Under the pieces are notes generated by a model. That model made no database searches. It saw only the letters and a program-made list of their open reading frames with translations, and was not told where the DNA came from. Positions 16,233 through 24,664 of a DNA stretch of 64,000 nucleotides are shown here, piece by piece (positions within the stretch are counted from its first letter, which is position 1; each line of letters opens with the position of its first letter). The position numbers and the translations under genes were made by a program. The DNA is from Desulfopila inferna (GTDB lineage: Bacteria > Desulfobacterota > Desulfobulbia > Desulfobulbales > Desulfocapsaceae): NCBI RefSeq assembly GCF_016919005.1, contig NZ_JAFFQE010000002.1, positions 682,001-746,000 on the forward strand. The letters are read 5' to 3'.

Positions 16233-17155
16233 AAACCGATAGCAATCTAGAAAAAGTATTAGCCGCTGGTCATCTTGCCGTTACCTCGGAATGTGGTCCC
16301 CCTCGTGGTGCTATGCCTGAAGAGGTAGTCAGGAAGGGAAAATTTCTTGAAGGCGTGGTCGACGCCGTCAATATCACCGACAATCAGACGGCAATGGTGA
16401 GGATGTCAAGTTTTGCCGCATCCGTTATCGCCAAGCAGCAGGGACTGAATCCCCTGCTGCAGATGGTAACCCGGGATCGTAATCGGCTTGCCATGCAGGC
16501 CGATATCATCGGCGCCTACTCCCTGGGTATCGATACCATGCTCTGTCTTTCCGGGGATCACACCAAATTCGGTGATCACCCCATGGCTGCCAATGTTCAT
16601 GATATTGATTCCATTCAGCTCATCCAGATGGTAAAACAGATGCGTGATGAAGGTCTGTTCCAGGGCGGAGCCGAGCTTAAGGGCCCGCCGCCGAAGATGT
16701 TCATCGGTGCCGCCGCCAACCCCTTTGCCGATCCATTCGAGTTGCGGGTAATGCGTCTGGCAAAAAAAATCAACGCAGGTGCTGACTTTATTCAAACTCA
16801 GTGTATATTCAATGTTGATAAGTTCGAAAAGTGGATGGAAGGCGTTCGGGCGAAGGGCCTGCATGAAAGATGCTATATTCTGGCCGGCGTCACCCCGATA
16901 AAATCTGTTGGTGCGGCACGCTACATGAAAAACAGGGTGCCGGGCATGGATGTTCCGCAGGAGATCGTTGATCGTATGGCTTCTGTTCCCAAGGAGAAGC
17001 AGCCGGATGAGGGCGTGGATATATGTCTGGAAACCATGGAACGCCTAAAAAACATTGAAGGCGTTGCCGGATTTCATATAATGGCAATAGAGTGGGAAGA
17101 GAAGGTAGGGGAAATTGTCAAAAGGGCAGGTCTCTACCCAAGACCTCAGGTGTAG
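16229..17155 (+). CDS. metF: Methylenetetrahydrofolate reductase MetF
   Basis: A 308-residue FAD enzyme interconverting methylene- and methyl-tetrahydrofolate in the methyl branch of the Wood-Ljungdahl pathway. Visible marks: VTSECGPPRGA (catalytic region), VNITDNQTAMVRMSS, MVTRDRNRLAMQADIIGAYS, CLSGDHTKFGDHP, AGADFIQTQCIFNVDKF and ILAGVTPIKSVGAARYM. It overlaps metV by four bases. With HdrA, MvhD and the Hdr selenoprotein it parallels the MetVF-HdrABC-MvhD complex of Moorella; the direction in this organism (acetate oxidation or fixation) is not visible from the sequence. Confidence 0.95.
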   Translation: MKTDSNLEKVLAAGHLAVTSECGPPRGAMPEEVVRKGKFLEGVVDAVNITDNQTAMVRMSSFAASVIAKQQGLNPLLQMVTRDRNRLAMQADIIGAYSLGIDTMLCLSGDHTKFGDHPMAANVHDIDSIQLIQMVKQMRDEGLFQGGAELKGPPPKMFIGAAANPFADPFELRVMRLAKKINAGADFIQTQCIFNVDKFEKWMEGVRAKGLHERCYILAGVTPIKSVGAARYMKNRVPGMDVPQEIVDRMASVPKEKQPDEGVDICLETMERLKNIEGVAGFHIMAIEWEEKVGEIVKRAGLYPRPQV

Positions 17156-17196
17156 AAAGAACGTGCAACCGAGATTGTCAAAGGAGGAGTAGACTG

Positions 17197-17580
17197 ATGA
17201 GCGATAAAAAACTCATTCTGGTAGTGGATGATGATACTGATCTGGTGGAAATGATTTCCATGAAACTGGAAAGCGAAGATTTCCGTGTGGCCAAAGCATA
17301 CGATGGTGTCGAGGCTCTTGATAAAATAAAAGAAGAAAAACCAGTTCTTATCATTCTTGATGTGATGATGCCCAGGAAAGATGGCTATGCCCTCTGCGAT
17401 GAATTGAAAAATTCCGAGGAGTACAAGGACATCATCGTTGTTCTTCTCACCGCGGTTTCGGATGCTATTAGTTCCACAAACTACACGCACATGGGTGGCA
17501 AGACCACCCTGGCCGATGATTTCGTGCCAAAGCCGATAGACCTCGACAAGCTCATGGAGATAGTCAAAGATAATCTGTAG
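17197..17580 (+). CDS. CheY-like response regulator (single receiver domain)
   Basis: A 127-residue stand-alone receiver. The acidic pocket is DDD at residues 11-13, the phosphorylated Asp is D55 in LIILDVMMPRKDG, and the conserved Lys is in DDFVPKPID. AAGGAGG (17181-17187) sets ATG 17197. It has no output domain, so it signals by protein contact. It lies 41 bases after metF and before an ACT-domain gene and two sensor kinases, which suggests phospho-control linked to the same pathway. Confidence 0.92.
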   Translation: MSDKKLILVVDDDTDLVEMISMKLESEDFRVAKAYDGVEALDKIKEEKPVLIILDVMMPRKDGYALCDELKNSEEYKDIIVVLLTAVSDAISSTNYTHMGGKTTLADDFVPKPIDLDKLMEIVKDNL

Positions 17581-17588
17581 CAGGCTGT

Positions 17589-17628
17589 ATGGGACATTCC
17601 GGGAACGGCAGTTCCCGGACAGTCCCAT
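17589..17628 (+). other. Long inverted repeat between operon genes
   Basis: ATGGGAC and GTCCCAT (7-base arms) enclose CCGGGAAC and GTTCCCGG (8-base arms) around a GGCA loop, with 3-base internal bulges. The RNA hairpin would be very stable but has no T-run after it, so it is better read as an mRNA processing or stability element than as a strong terminator. Confidence 0.55.
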
Positions 17629-17696
17629 GAGTTTCGCATGGAAAGACCGGCAATGGTGCGGGCTTCCAGGCCTTCATCATTCCTGAGGGGCATGAC

Positions 17697-18695
17697 ATGG
17701 TTGATACAGTCGGAATTGGCGGTATCAAACTGAGCGGCAAACTGATTCAGGTTGATTTTCTGGAGCGGAAAACTCCTGGTGAGAAACTTATTCGATTTCT
17801 GCGCAGGATCGCCTCAGCCAAGATCAGCATTCCGCATCTGCATCAGGGAGAAGCCGGCAAAGCAATGCAGACCACTATCTGTATTGGTGCCGAGGATTTT
17901 CAAGGGTTGCAGGCCGATACCGATGCGGAGACGCCGGAGGGATGGAGCAGAATTCTGCCGTCGGTCGGCACCATTTCCCTGTTTCCCCACGGTCACGATC
18001 TGTCTCTCTGTTCACGAGCTATTTCTGCACTGGCACAAAAAAACATCCCTCTTTACGGAATAAGCTCATCCGTATCCACGCTTGTCATTCACACCGACTA
18101 TTCCCTGCTGGACAGTGCGGCGGAAGCATTGCTGACAGTTTGCAGGCTCCCGAAAAATCATACGCCTCTTCGCCCTGTAGTCCTCCTCGATGGTGAAGCC
18201 GTGGAAACCGTAGCGGTGTATTGGGAACCGAAAATACGCATCTACGGCATGGAGATTATTAAGGACTTGATCTCTGTGCAGCTTGACTGCCCGGCGGCTG
18301 TCTTGCAAGGTGATTGCCGGCATGAGTTCAGGGCATTGAAGGGAAAATTCCGTCAGGTGGCTTTACAGACAGGTCCGCAGGATAGAGTGACATGCGTTTT
18401 TCTGGTTGAGCCCGGAGGCAGAGACCAAATCTGCGCGGGACTGGAAAAAATAGCGGAATGCCAACCGGGATCACATCTGGCGGTCGGTGTTGGCAGGGAA
18501 CTCATCTCTTTTCATGGACCGCACTTCCATGATCGCTACGGCATTGCCGGACTGACCTTCTCGACATTGATGAAAAACGGTATTACTGCATTGGCTTCAG
18601 GGTGTACCGGGACCAGTGTTCACCTGGTCGTGGCCGCAGGCATGAGTGAGCATGTCGAGAAATGCCTGAAGGAAATCTGTATCATCCCTCAATAG
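17697..18695 (+). CDS. ACT-domain-like protein of unknown function
   Basis: A 332-residue soluble protein with two segments that look like ACT ligand-binding domains as in aspartate kinase: about residues 105-150 (IPLYGISSSVSTLVIHTDYS) and about 280-330 (RYGIAGLTFSTLMKNGITAL, then TSVHLVVAAGMSEHVEKCL). No kinase or other catalytic domain is visible. GAGGGG (17685-17690) precedes ATG 17697. It follows the CheY-like gene, separated by a strong hairpin. A small-molecule sensor acting on the upstream redox operon is possible but unproven. Confidence 0.6.
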   Translation: MVDTVGIGGIKLSGKLIQVDFLERKTPGEKLIRFLRRIASAKISIPHLHQGEAGKAMQTTICIGAEDFQGLQADTDAETPEGWSRILPSVGTISLFPHGHDLSLCSRAISALAQKNIPLYGISSSVSTLVIHTDYSLLDSAAEALLTVCRLPKNHTPLRPVVLLDGEAVETVAVYWEPKIRIYGMEIIKDLISVQLDCPAAVLQGDCRHEFRALKGKFRQVALQTGPQDRVTCVFLVEPGGRDQICAGLEKIAECQPGSHLAVGVGRELISFHGPHFHDRYGIAGLTFSTLMKNGITALASGCTGTSVHLVVAAGMSEHVEKCLKEICIIPQ

Positions 18696-18768
18696 CCGAA
18701 TACTGAAAAAATATTATCGGGCAGAGAGGCAAGGGAGATTTATTGAAGAATTACTCTTTACATAACGG

Positions 18769-20295
18769 ATGATCATGACCCAAAAGGAAACTGAACTGGA
18801 CTGGCGGCTGCGGGTTTTTGACTCGCTGTCCTATCCCACCAGAATTCTCAAACCCGATGGCACCATCATAGCCGTCAATCAAAGGTTCATTGAGATTATC
18901 GATGGCAGCACTGAAGAAATCATCGGAAAAAAGTGCAACGACATCAATCGGATCCATGCACCCGATCAGCAGTTCCCCAGTGGTGAAGACTGCCCACTGT
19001 ATAAGGCGGTTAAATATAAAACAGGACAATCGGTTGTATTTAATATTGTTGACCGCAACGGCAAACAGAAATGGGAGGATCGCGTATTTTCACCGATTTT
19101 GGGTGATAATGGAGAGGTCAGGTATGTCATAGAGAGCGTTCGCGATATAACCCGCGTGAAGATTCTGGAAAAGATGTACAACGGCATGCGCCAGCTTATC
19201 GACAATGTCGTGCAGAGCTCGGTTTCAGCGATAATGGCCGCCGATCGTCAGGGCAATATCATTTTAATGAATGCGGCGGCGGAGAAGCTCTTCGGTTATA
19301 CCGCACAGGAGGCCAATGAGGTCAACATTGAAGACTTCTATCCCAGGGGAGTGGCGCGGGAGATCATGCGGAAGCTCCGTGATCCCGATATCGGCGAAAA
19401 GGGAAAGCTGCCGGTCACCAATGTCCATATTCTTACCCGCAATGGTCAAGAGATTCCTGTGGAAATGACCGCTGCGATCATTTATGAGGACGGCAAGGAA
19501 TCGGCGACGGCGGCAATTTTCAATGATTTGCGGGAAAGACTGGCGGTTGAGAAGCAGTTAAAGGAAGCGCAGAGTCAGGTTATCCAGACTGAGAAAATGG
19601 CCTCGCTTGGTCGCCTGGCTGCGGGTGTTGCCCATGAAATCAACAACCCACTCACCTCCATTCTGCTCTACAGCAACATTATGCAGGAAAAAATGACAGG
19701 TGAAAATTCAGTACGGAAAAACCTGGATTATATTATAGAGGATGCAGAGCGCTGCCGGGATATTGTTAAGAACCTGCTGGCCTATAGCCGGCAGACAAAC
19801 CCCAAAAAGGAAGTATTTCTCATCAATGCCCTGGTTAATGAAAGTCTAGGCTTGATCCGCGATCAGAAACTCTTTCTGCATGTCAAGGTGATCAAGGATC
19901 TCGCTGATTACCCGATCTATATAGATGCCGACAGGAATCAGTTGTGCCAGGTGGTTATTAACCTGATCATGAACGCAATAGATGCAATGGCAGGGAATGG
20001 TCTGCTCACTATCAGGACATACGGGGTGCCGCGAACTGGCAAGGCCTACCTTGAGGTCTGTGATACCGGCTGCGGTATCCCGGAAGAAAACCTCTCCAAA
20101 GTTTTTGATCCTTTTTTTACAACAAAAGCTCCGGGCAAGGGCACCGGTTTGGGACTGAGCATGGCCTATGGAATACTTGAGGAGAACAAGGGGCGTATTT
20201 CTGTGAAGGAGACGGGTCCAGCGGGAACCACAATTATGATGCAGTTGCCGGCGCTTGCCGACTGTGAAGGCCTGCTTTTTGATTCGATAGGTTAG
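18769..20295 (+). CDS. PAS-PAS sensor histidine kinase
   Basis: A 508-residue cytoplasmic kinase without clear membrane segments. Two PAS domains (about residues 15-130 and 140-255; each has the xGxIxxxNxxxxxxxG pattern), a HisKA dimerisation domain with the phospho-acceptor H289 in [12 protein letters not shown], and a HATPase_c domain with [20 protein letters not shown] and GTGLGLSM. The first PAS has C75 in GEDC, a possible redox or ligand site. The stop codon TAG (20293-20295) lies inside the terminal repeat of the element that follows. It may phosphorylate the CheY-like protein or the receiver of the next gene. Confidence 0.92.
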   Translation: MIMTQKETELDWRLRVFDSLSYPTRILKPDGTIIAVNQRFIEIIDGSTEEIIGKKCNDINRIHAPDQQFPSGEDCPLYKAVKYKTGQSVVFNIVDRNGKQKWEDRVFSPILGDNGEVRYVIESVRDITRVKILEKMYNGMRQLIDNVVQSSVSAIMAADRQGNIILMNAAAEKLFGYTAQEANEVNIEDFYPRGVAREIMRKLRDPDIGEKGKLPVTNVHILTRNGQEIPVEMTAAIIYEDGKESATAAIFNDLRERLAVEKQLKEAQSQVIQTEKMASLGRLAAGVAHEINNPLTSILLYSNIMQEKMTGENSVRKNLDYIIEDAERCRDIVKNLLAYSRQTNPKKEVFLINALVNESLGLIRDQKLFLHVKVIKDLADYPIYIDADRNQLCQVVINLIMNAIDAMAGNGLLTIRTYGVPRTGKAYLEVCDTGCGIPEENLSKVFDPFFTTKAPGKGTGLGLSMAYGILEENKGRISVKETGPAGTTIMMQLPALADCEGLLFDSIG

Positions 20296-20532
20296 TTAGT
20301 GCCTGTCCATAAAATGGCACTTTCTGAGTCTATGTTTAACTGCCCTAACTCTCGGAGTCTCATTGCTTCGCTTACCGGTTGCTCTCAAAAATTTTATCCT
20401 CGGAGGTAAGTGTGATTCCGATATCAGGTATGCCTGTGGTTAAATCATCGAACGCCTGGATTCAGAACAGCTAAGCGTAGACTTCGGATAGCGTGGGCTT
20501 CGAAATTGCTCATCTGGACAGACACTAGTTAA
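20292..20532. repeat. MITE-like element (TAGTGCCTGTCC ends), 241 bp
   Basis: Left end TTAGTTAGTGCCTGTCCA (20292-20309) and right end TGGACAGACACTAGTTAA (20515-20532) are inverted repeats matching at 15 of 18 bases. No gene fits inside. The left end overlaps the stop codon of the upstream kinase, and the right end stops 30 bases before the next gene. Solitary ends occur at 343-361 and 6192-6208. Confidence 0.7.
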
Positions 20533-20561
20533 TATCAGTGGGGGACGAACAGGAGAAAAAA

Positions 20562-22025
20562 ATGGAAGGAGAGATGGAAAAACCACGAATTCTTGTTGTC
20601 GATGACGAGGAGAGGATTCGCGATGCATGTAAAATGGTTCTCGAAGATGAGGGTTACGTGGTGGAAACGGCCGACAATGGGACTCTCGGCATGCAGATGA
20701 TAGAGGCTGAGCATTATGATGTGGTTCTCCTCGATCTTATGATGCCGGTCATATCTGGCCTTGATGTGCTGCCCAGGCTGACGGAGCAGCATCCCGACAC
20801 TGCGGTCATTGTAATTACAGGTTATGCAACGGTCGAACATTCAATAGAGGCAATGAAAAAAGGAGCTTTCGATTTTATTCCCAAGCCTTTTTCTCCTGAC
20901 CAACTGCGGGCTGTTGTGGCCAAATCGATCAAATATACCCGGGCTCTTCAGGACATCAGTGATTCCAGGTCGCGCCTCCGGGCTATGGTGAATCGCCTGC
21001 TCGACGGAGTAATGACCACTGATGCCGACAAGAAAATTGTTCTCGCCAATCCCGCTTTTCTCGATTTGATCGGGTTCACCGGAAATCAGGTGCAGGGAAA
21101 AACGGTCGAGGAGGTCATTGACAATGAGGAGATTCTCCAGATTATCGGCGAGGCATTGGCCATGCCGGTGGATGCCATTGCCGGATCATATAAAGAGATT
21201 TCGCTGATCTCCGGGGAAAAAGATACCACCAGAGTGGTGGGTGCCAATTGCGCGCCGTTTCGCAGCAGGACCGGGCAAATTCAGGGGATGACAATCGTTT
21301 TACATGATATTACCGCAGTAAAGGAGATGGACAGAATGAAGTCGGATTTCGTTTCCATGGTCTCTCATGAGATCAGAAGTCCGATGAATTCCCTTCTTGC
21401 CCAGATAAAGGTAATTCTTGATGGACTAGCCGGTGATGTAACCGAGAAGCAGCGACAGATATTGGAAAGGGCCTCGGGTAAGGTCAATAATCTGGTGAAC
21501 CTGGTCTCCGAACTGCTTGATCTTGCCAAAATCGAAGCGGGAATAGTGGGTGGGCAACAGGAAGAAATTCAACTCAGAGAATTGCTTCAGGATCAAATAG
21601 ATTTCCACAGACCGGCGGCGGAACAGAAGGATATCCGGCTTCAGCTTGAAATTGAAGAGGAAATTCCGGCGATTGAGGCAGACAAGCAGAGCATGGAGGA
21701 GGTTATGACCAACCTGATAACCAACGCCATTAAATATTCGCCGGCAAAGAGTGAAGTTATCGTTACAGCGGGAAAGGAGGGCGAATTTGCTTCAATAAAG
21801 GTACGTGATACCGGTTACGGAATCCCCGAGGAGGATCTGGCGGAAATATTTACACGGTTTTATAGGGTGAAAGATAAAAATACCAGAGAGATTCATGGGA
21901 CCGGGTTGGGACTTGCCATTGTAAAATCTATCGTGGATGCTCATCAGGGCTCCATTGGTGTCGAGAGTAAACTCAATCAGGGCACGACATTTACCGTCCT
22001 TCTGCCGCCAAAGGGAAATGCATAA
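20562..22025 (+). CDS. Receiver-PAS-histidine kinase hybrid
   Basis: A 487-residue protein: an N-terminal receiver (residues about 8-120; D58 in VVLLDLMMP, Lys in FIPKPF), a PAS domain (about 138-255), HisKA with H269 in MVSHEIRSPMNS, and HATPase_c (NLITNAIKYSP, RDTGYGIPEED, GTGLGLAIVKS). Such proteins usually receive phosphate or a signal at the N-terminal receiver, which tunes the kinase. ATG 20562 with AGGAG (20551-20555) is preferred; GTG 20538 and ATG 20574 are alternatives. No DNA-binding partner is adjacent. Confidence 0.9.
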   Translation: MEGEMEKPRILVVDDEERIRDACKMVLEDEGYVVETADNGTLGMQMIEAEHYDVVLLDLMMPVISGLDVLPRLTEQHPDTAVIVITGYATVEHSIEAMKKGAFDFIPKPFSPDQLRAVVAKSIKYTRALQDISDSRSRLRAMVNRLLDGVMTTDADKKIVLANPAFLDLIGFTGNQVQGKTVEEVIDNEEILQIIGEALAMPVDAIAGSYKEISLISGEKDTTRVVGANCAPFRSRTGQIQGMTIVLHDITAVKEMDRMKSDFVSMVSHEIRSPMNSLLAQIKVILDGLAGDVTEKQRQILERASGKVNNLVNLVSELLDLAKIEAGIVGGQQEEIQLRELLQDQIDFHRPAAEQKDIRLQLEIEEEIPAIEADKQSMEEVMTNLITNAIKYSPAKSEVIVTAGKEGEFASIKVRDTGYGIPEEDLAEIFTRFYRVKDKNTREIHGTGLGLAIVKSIVDAHQGSIGVESKLNQGTTFTVLLPPKGNA

Positions 22026-22175
22026 AGGGGGTTTGCCGGAACATTATCAGGTGCTACAACGTGGCATAATGACTGGCCAGTGATTATACTACTGACTGTG
22101 ACAGCGCTTTCTTTTTGAAAGCCGGCGGTGCGGGCTGGAGGAGAAAGAAAAAAACGTGTAGACAAAGAGTTTTTT

Positions 22176-22376
22176 ATGCAGAAAATAATACCTGTTATTC
22201 CGGAATTACCGGATTTAGTCAGTGTACCTCAGGCTGCAAAATATCTGGGGGTGGGACGCAAGGTGGTATATCAGCTGTTGGAGTATGGCGAACTAAGAGC
22301 CATCCGGCAGCAGGGAAAGATCTGGATTGATCCCTGCAGTCTCAAGGAATTTCATGATCAGGGAAGAATGGTCTGA
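22176..22376 (+). CDS. Small helix-turn-helix (excisionase/MerR-like) DNA-binding protein
   Basis: A 66-residue protein consisting almost entirely of an HTH_17-type winged helix: LVSVPQAAKYLGVGRKVVYQ, then LLEYGELRAIRQQGKIWI. This is the pattern of excisionase-family and DNA-binding domains that read one operator half. ATG 22176 gives a compact domain; the ribosome site is weak (AAAGAG), and an upstream ATG at 22128 would add a basic tail. No integrase or phage gene is adjacent, so it may regulate nearby genes rather than act in excision. Confidence 0.7.
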   Translation: MQKIIPVIPELPDLVSVPQAAKYLGVGRKVVYQLLEYGELRAIRQQGKIWIDPCSLKEFHDQGRMV

Positions 22377-22400
22377 TCTCACTTCCAAAAAGTAATATAA

Positions 22401-22440
22401 ACAGGGTAAAGCTACACATTCCGAAATGGCTTTACCCTGT
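22401..22440. terminator. Strong hairpin between the HTH gene and zur
   Basis: ACAGGGTAAAGC and GCTTTACCCTGT are perfect 12-base arms around a 16-base loop that has its own small pairing. It lies 24 bases after the HTH gene and 117 bases from the convergent zur stop. The plus-strand tail (CAACTTTC) is only weakly T-rich; the minus-strand tail has TTATATTACTTTTTGG. Confidence 0.55.
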
Positions 22441-22556
22441 CAACTTTCACGCTGTTTCTCAGAACGGGGATGTCATTGGCGGATATGTGACCGACAAACG
22501 CTACTCCTGCGACCGGGCTTTTTACACAGGGGGCCGGTTTATTGGAATTTGGCTTG

Positions 22557-23012
22557 TTATGTTAATTCCTTGAGGGATATTTCCTGGCGTAGACAATTCT
22601 TGCAGATCCCGTCGACCCGGACTTCGACCCGGTCAATTTCACCGGAGAAACTTTTCTTTAGCTTTTCCAGGTCAACTGCCATGCTCTCCGGCTGGAGGCA
22701 ATCGAGCCGACCACAGCGCGTGCAGTAAAAATGAGGGTGCGGAGCGTGGTTTTCGTTTGGCCCCATACCGTAATGGGCCGCCCGGCTTCCTGTACTTATC
22801 CTTTCCAGGATATTATTTTCCACAAAAAGATCCAGAATTCTATAAACAGTCACCCGGTTTATTCGGTGAAATTCCTGTATGGCGTTGAAAATTGCGACGG
22901 CACTGAGAGGATGGCCGTTGTTGCCGATAACCTCAAGGAGCCGACGCCGTTTGGAAGTCGGTTCAAGTCCGGCGGATTCGATTATCCGGGTATAATCGCA
23001 GCGGCTGCACAT
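22557..23012 (-). CDS. zur: Fur-family metalloregulator, probable Zur
   Basis: A 151-residue Fur-type repressor. The N-terminal winged helix carries TVYRILDLFVENNILERI, and the structural zinc site is two CxxC pairs, C97/C100 (CTRCG) and C137/C140 (CKNC). A metal-sensing His cluster precedes the first pair (ENHAPHPHFYC). The extra CSRC at residues 2-5 is unusual. It starts two bases after the stop of the zinc permease gene in the znu operon, so zinc is the likely signal, and it would bind the tandem dyads at 25608-25653. Confidence 0.85.
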   Translation of the reverse strand: MCSRCDYTRIIESAGLEPTSKRRRLLEVIGNNGHPLSAVAIFNAIQEFHRINRVTVYRILDLFVENNILERISTGSRAAHYGMGPNENHAPHPHFYCTRCGRLDCLQPESMAVDLEKLKKSFSGEIDRVEVRVDGICKNCLRQEISLKELT

Positions 23013-23014
23013 AG

Positions 23015-23878
23015 CTATTTGTTCACTCTTTTGACTTCCTCTTCATGGCTTCGTATCATACTTCTCTTCCTTCCCAAAAGGATGACCCTGTCGGTGAGGA
23101 GAGAGAGAAAGAAGGCAATGCCTGCCAGAAAGATAATAACAGCACCCGACGTCAAATCGAAGGCATAGGAGGCCCATAGACCGCCGATAGTGAAGATCAA
23201 GGCCAGGCAGCAGGAGAGCATCATCATCTGGAAAAGCGATCTGGTATATTTTTCGGCAATATAGGGTGGAATCGTCAGCAGGGCGATTACCAGAATGAGG
23301 CCGACTACCTGGACCACCATCACCACAGTAATCGCGACAATGCCGATGAGCAGAAAGTACAGGCCCCTGACCGGTACTCCGCGAACCATGGCAAATTCTT
23401 CATCATAGGACATTACCAGGAGATCCTGGAAATAATAGGCAATCAACAGGAGAATGAGGCCGCCGATGATAGACATGGTGAGCAGATCCGAGAAAGGCAC
23501 ACTGAGAATGCTGCCGAAAAGATAACTCATTAAATCGACATTATATCCGGGTGTCATATCCAGGAGAAGGATGCCTGTAGCCATACCTACGGCCCAGATA
23601 ACGCCGATAATGGTATCGGAACGCTGTTTCGACTTGATAGTCACAGCGGCCATGAACATGGCGGCAAGGAAAGAAAAGCCAACGGCCCCGAGCATATAGG
23701 GGATGCCGAGGTAAAACGACAGTCCTATGCCGCCATAGGCGCTGTGGGCCACTCCGCCGGAGAGAAAGACCAGTCTATTGACGACGATAAGAGTGCCGAT
23801 AACCCCGCAGATGACACTTGCCAGCACACCTGCCATAAGGGCATTGCGCATAAACTCGAAATGAAGTGCCTCAATCAT
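23015..23878 (-). CDS. znuB: Zinc ABC transporter permease ZnuB
   Basis: A 287-residue inner-membrane permease of the ABC-3 (Mn/Zn) family with about eight membrane segments. Typical marks: GGVAHSAYGGIGLSFYLG near the N-terminus (family GxxxHAxxxGxxxG) and LLTIPPYIAEKYTRS. ATG 23878 overlaps the znuC stop by eight bases and starts MIEALHFEFMRNAL; the longer upstream frame merely runs through znuC. Confidence 0.92.
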   Translation of the reverse strand: MIEALHFEFMRNALMAGVLASVICGVIGTLIVVNRLVFLSGGVAHSAYGGIGLSFYLGIPYMLGAVGFSFLAAMFMAAVTIKSKQRSDTIIGVIWAVGMATGILLLDMTPGYNVDLMSYLFGSILSVPFSDLLTMSIIGGLILLLIAYYFQDLLVMSYDEEFAMVRGVPVRGLYFLLIGIVAITVVMVVQVVGLILVIALLTIPPYIAEKYTRSLFQMMMLSCCLALIFTIGGLWASYAFDLTSGAVIIFLAGIAFFLSLLTDRVILLGRKRSMIRSHEEEVKRVNK

Positions 23879-24656
23879 TGATGCCTCCTGACTTTTCCTG
23901 CTGCATGGCAATTTTCTGAGAGACGGCTTCCACGGGGCAGGATTCGTCCACGGAACAGGAATAAAAAGCGCTGAGCAGTTCGCTGGATGTTTCAAAGCTC
24001 CGGTGATAATGCAGTCTTTTATTGACGCAGGCTATCGATTTGGCATAGGAAGAGATGGTCAACAGGTCATGGCTTGCCATAAAAATTGTTAACCGACGGT
24101 TGAGAGAGCTGAGAAGTTCATAAAAATCCGCCTGTCCTTTCGTATCTATACTGGCTGTCGGTTCGTCCAGCACCAGGAGGTCCGGTTTGGTAACCAGGGC
24201 GCGGGCGATGAGAATGCGCTGTCGCTGTCCTCCGGAGAGATCGGTAATCTTGGCATCGGCAAGAGTAGAGATGCCCATCTGCTCGAGGGCATCCAGCGCA
24301 TCTTCCCGATCGCTTGGAGAATGCCTGAAAAATAATCTTCTCTTGGGAGTATGCAGGCCCATCAGCACGATATCCAAAGCAGTGGCGGGAAAGCTGAGAT
24401 TATGATCGATCTGCTGTGGAACATAGCCGATTGTAGTCCGGCCGGATCCCAACGGCCTGCCGCTGAGTTTTATTGAACCCCATGAAGGCTTTAAAAGTCC
24501 AAGGATCAGCTTGAGCAAGGTGGTTTTTCCGCCGCCGTTTGGACCGATCACGGCAACAAAATCCCGTTCGAAAACCGTAAGGTTGATGTTATGGAGCACC
24601 TCTGTGCCGCTGTAGGAAAAACAGAGGTCGTCAATTTCTATAATCGGAGCAGCCAT
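23871..24656 (-). CDS. znuC: Zinc ABC transporter ATPase ZnuC
   Basis: A 261-residue ABC ATPase powering zinc import. Walker A GPNGGGKTTL, signature LSGGQRQR, Walker B LLVLDEPTAS and the switch His in FMASHD are all present, as expected for ZnuC-type proteins. The tail is longer than in E. coli ZnuC and includes cysteines (SCSVDESCPVEA) that could take part in metal sensing. It lies between znuA (8 bases) and znuB (overlap). Confidence 0.93.
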   Translation of the reverse strand: MAAPIIEIDDLCFSYSGTEVLHNINLTVFERDFVAVIGPNGGGKTTLLKLILGLLKPSWGSIKLSGRPLGSGRTTIGYVPQQIDHNLSFPATALDIVLMGLHTPKRRLFFRHSPSDREDALDALEQMGISTLADAKITDLSGGQRQRILIARALVTKPDLLVLDEPTASIDTKGQADFYELLSSLNRRLTIFMASHDLLTISSYAKSIACVNKRLHYHRSFETSSELLSAFYSCSVDESCPVEAVSQKIAMQQEKSGGIND

Positions 24657-24664
24657 GGTCTTTC

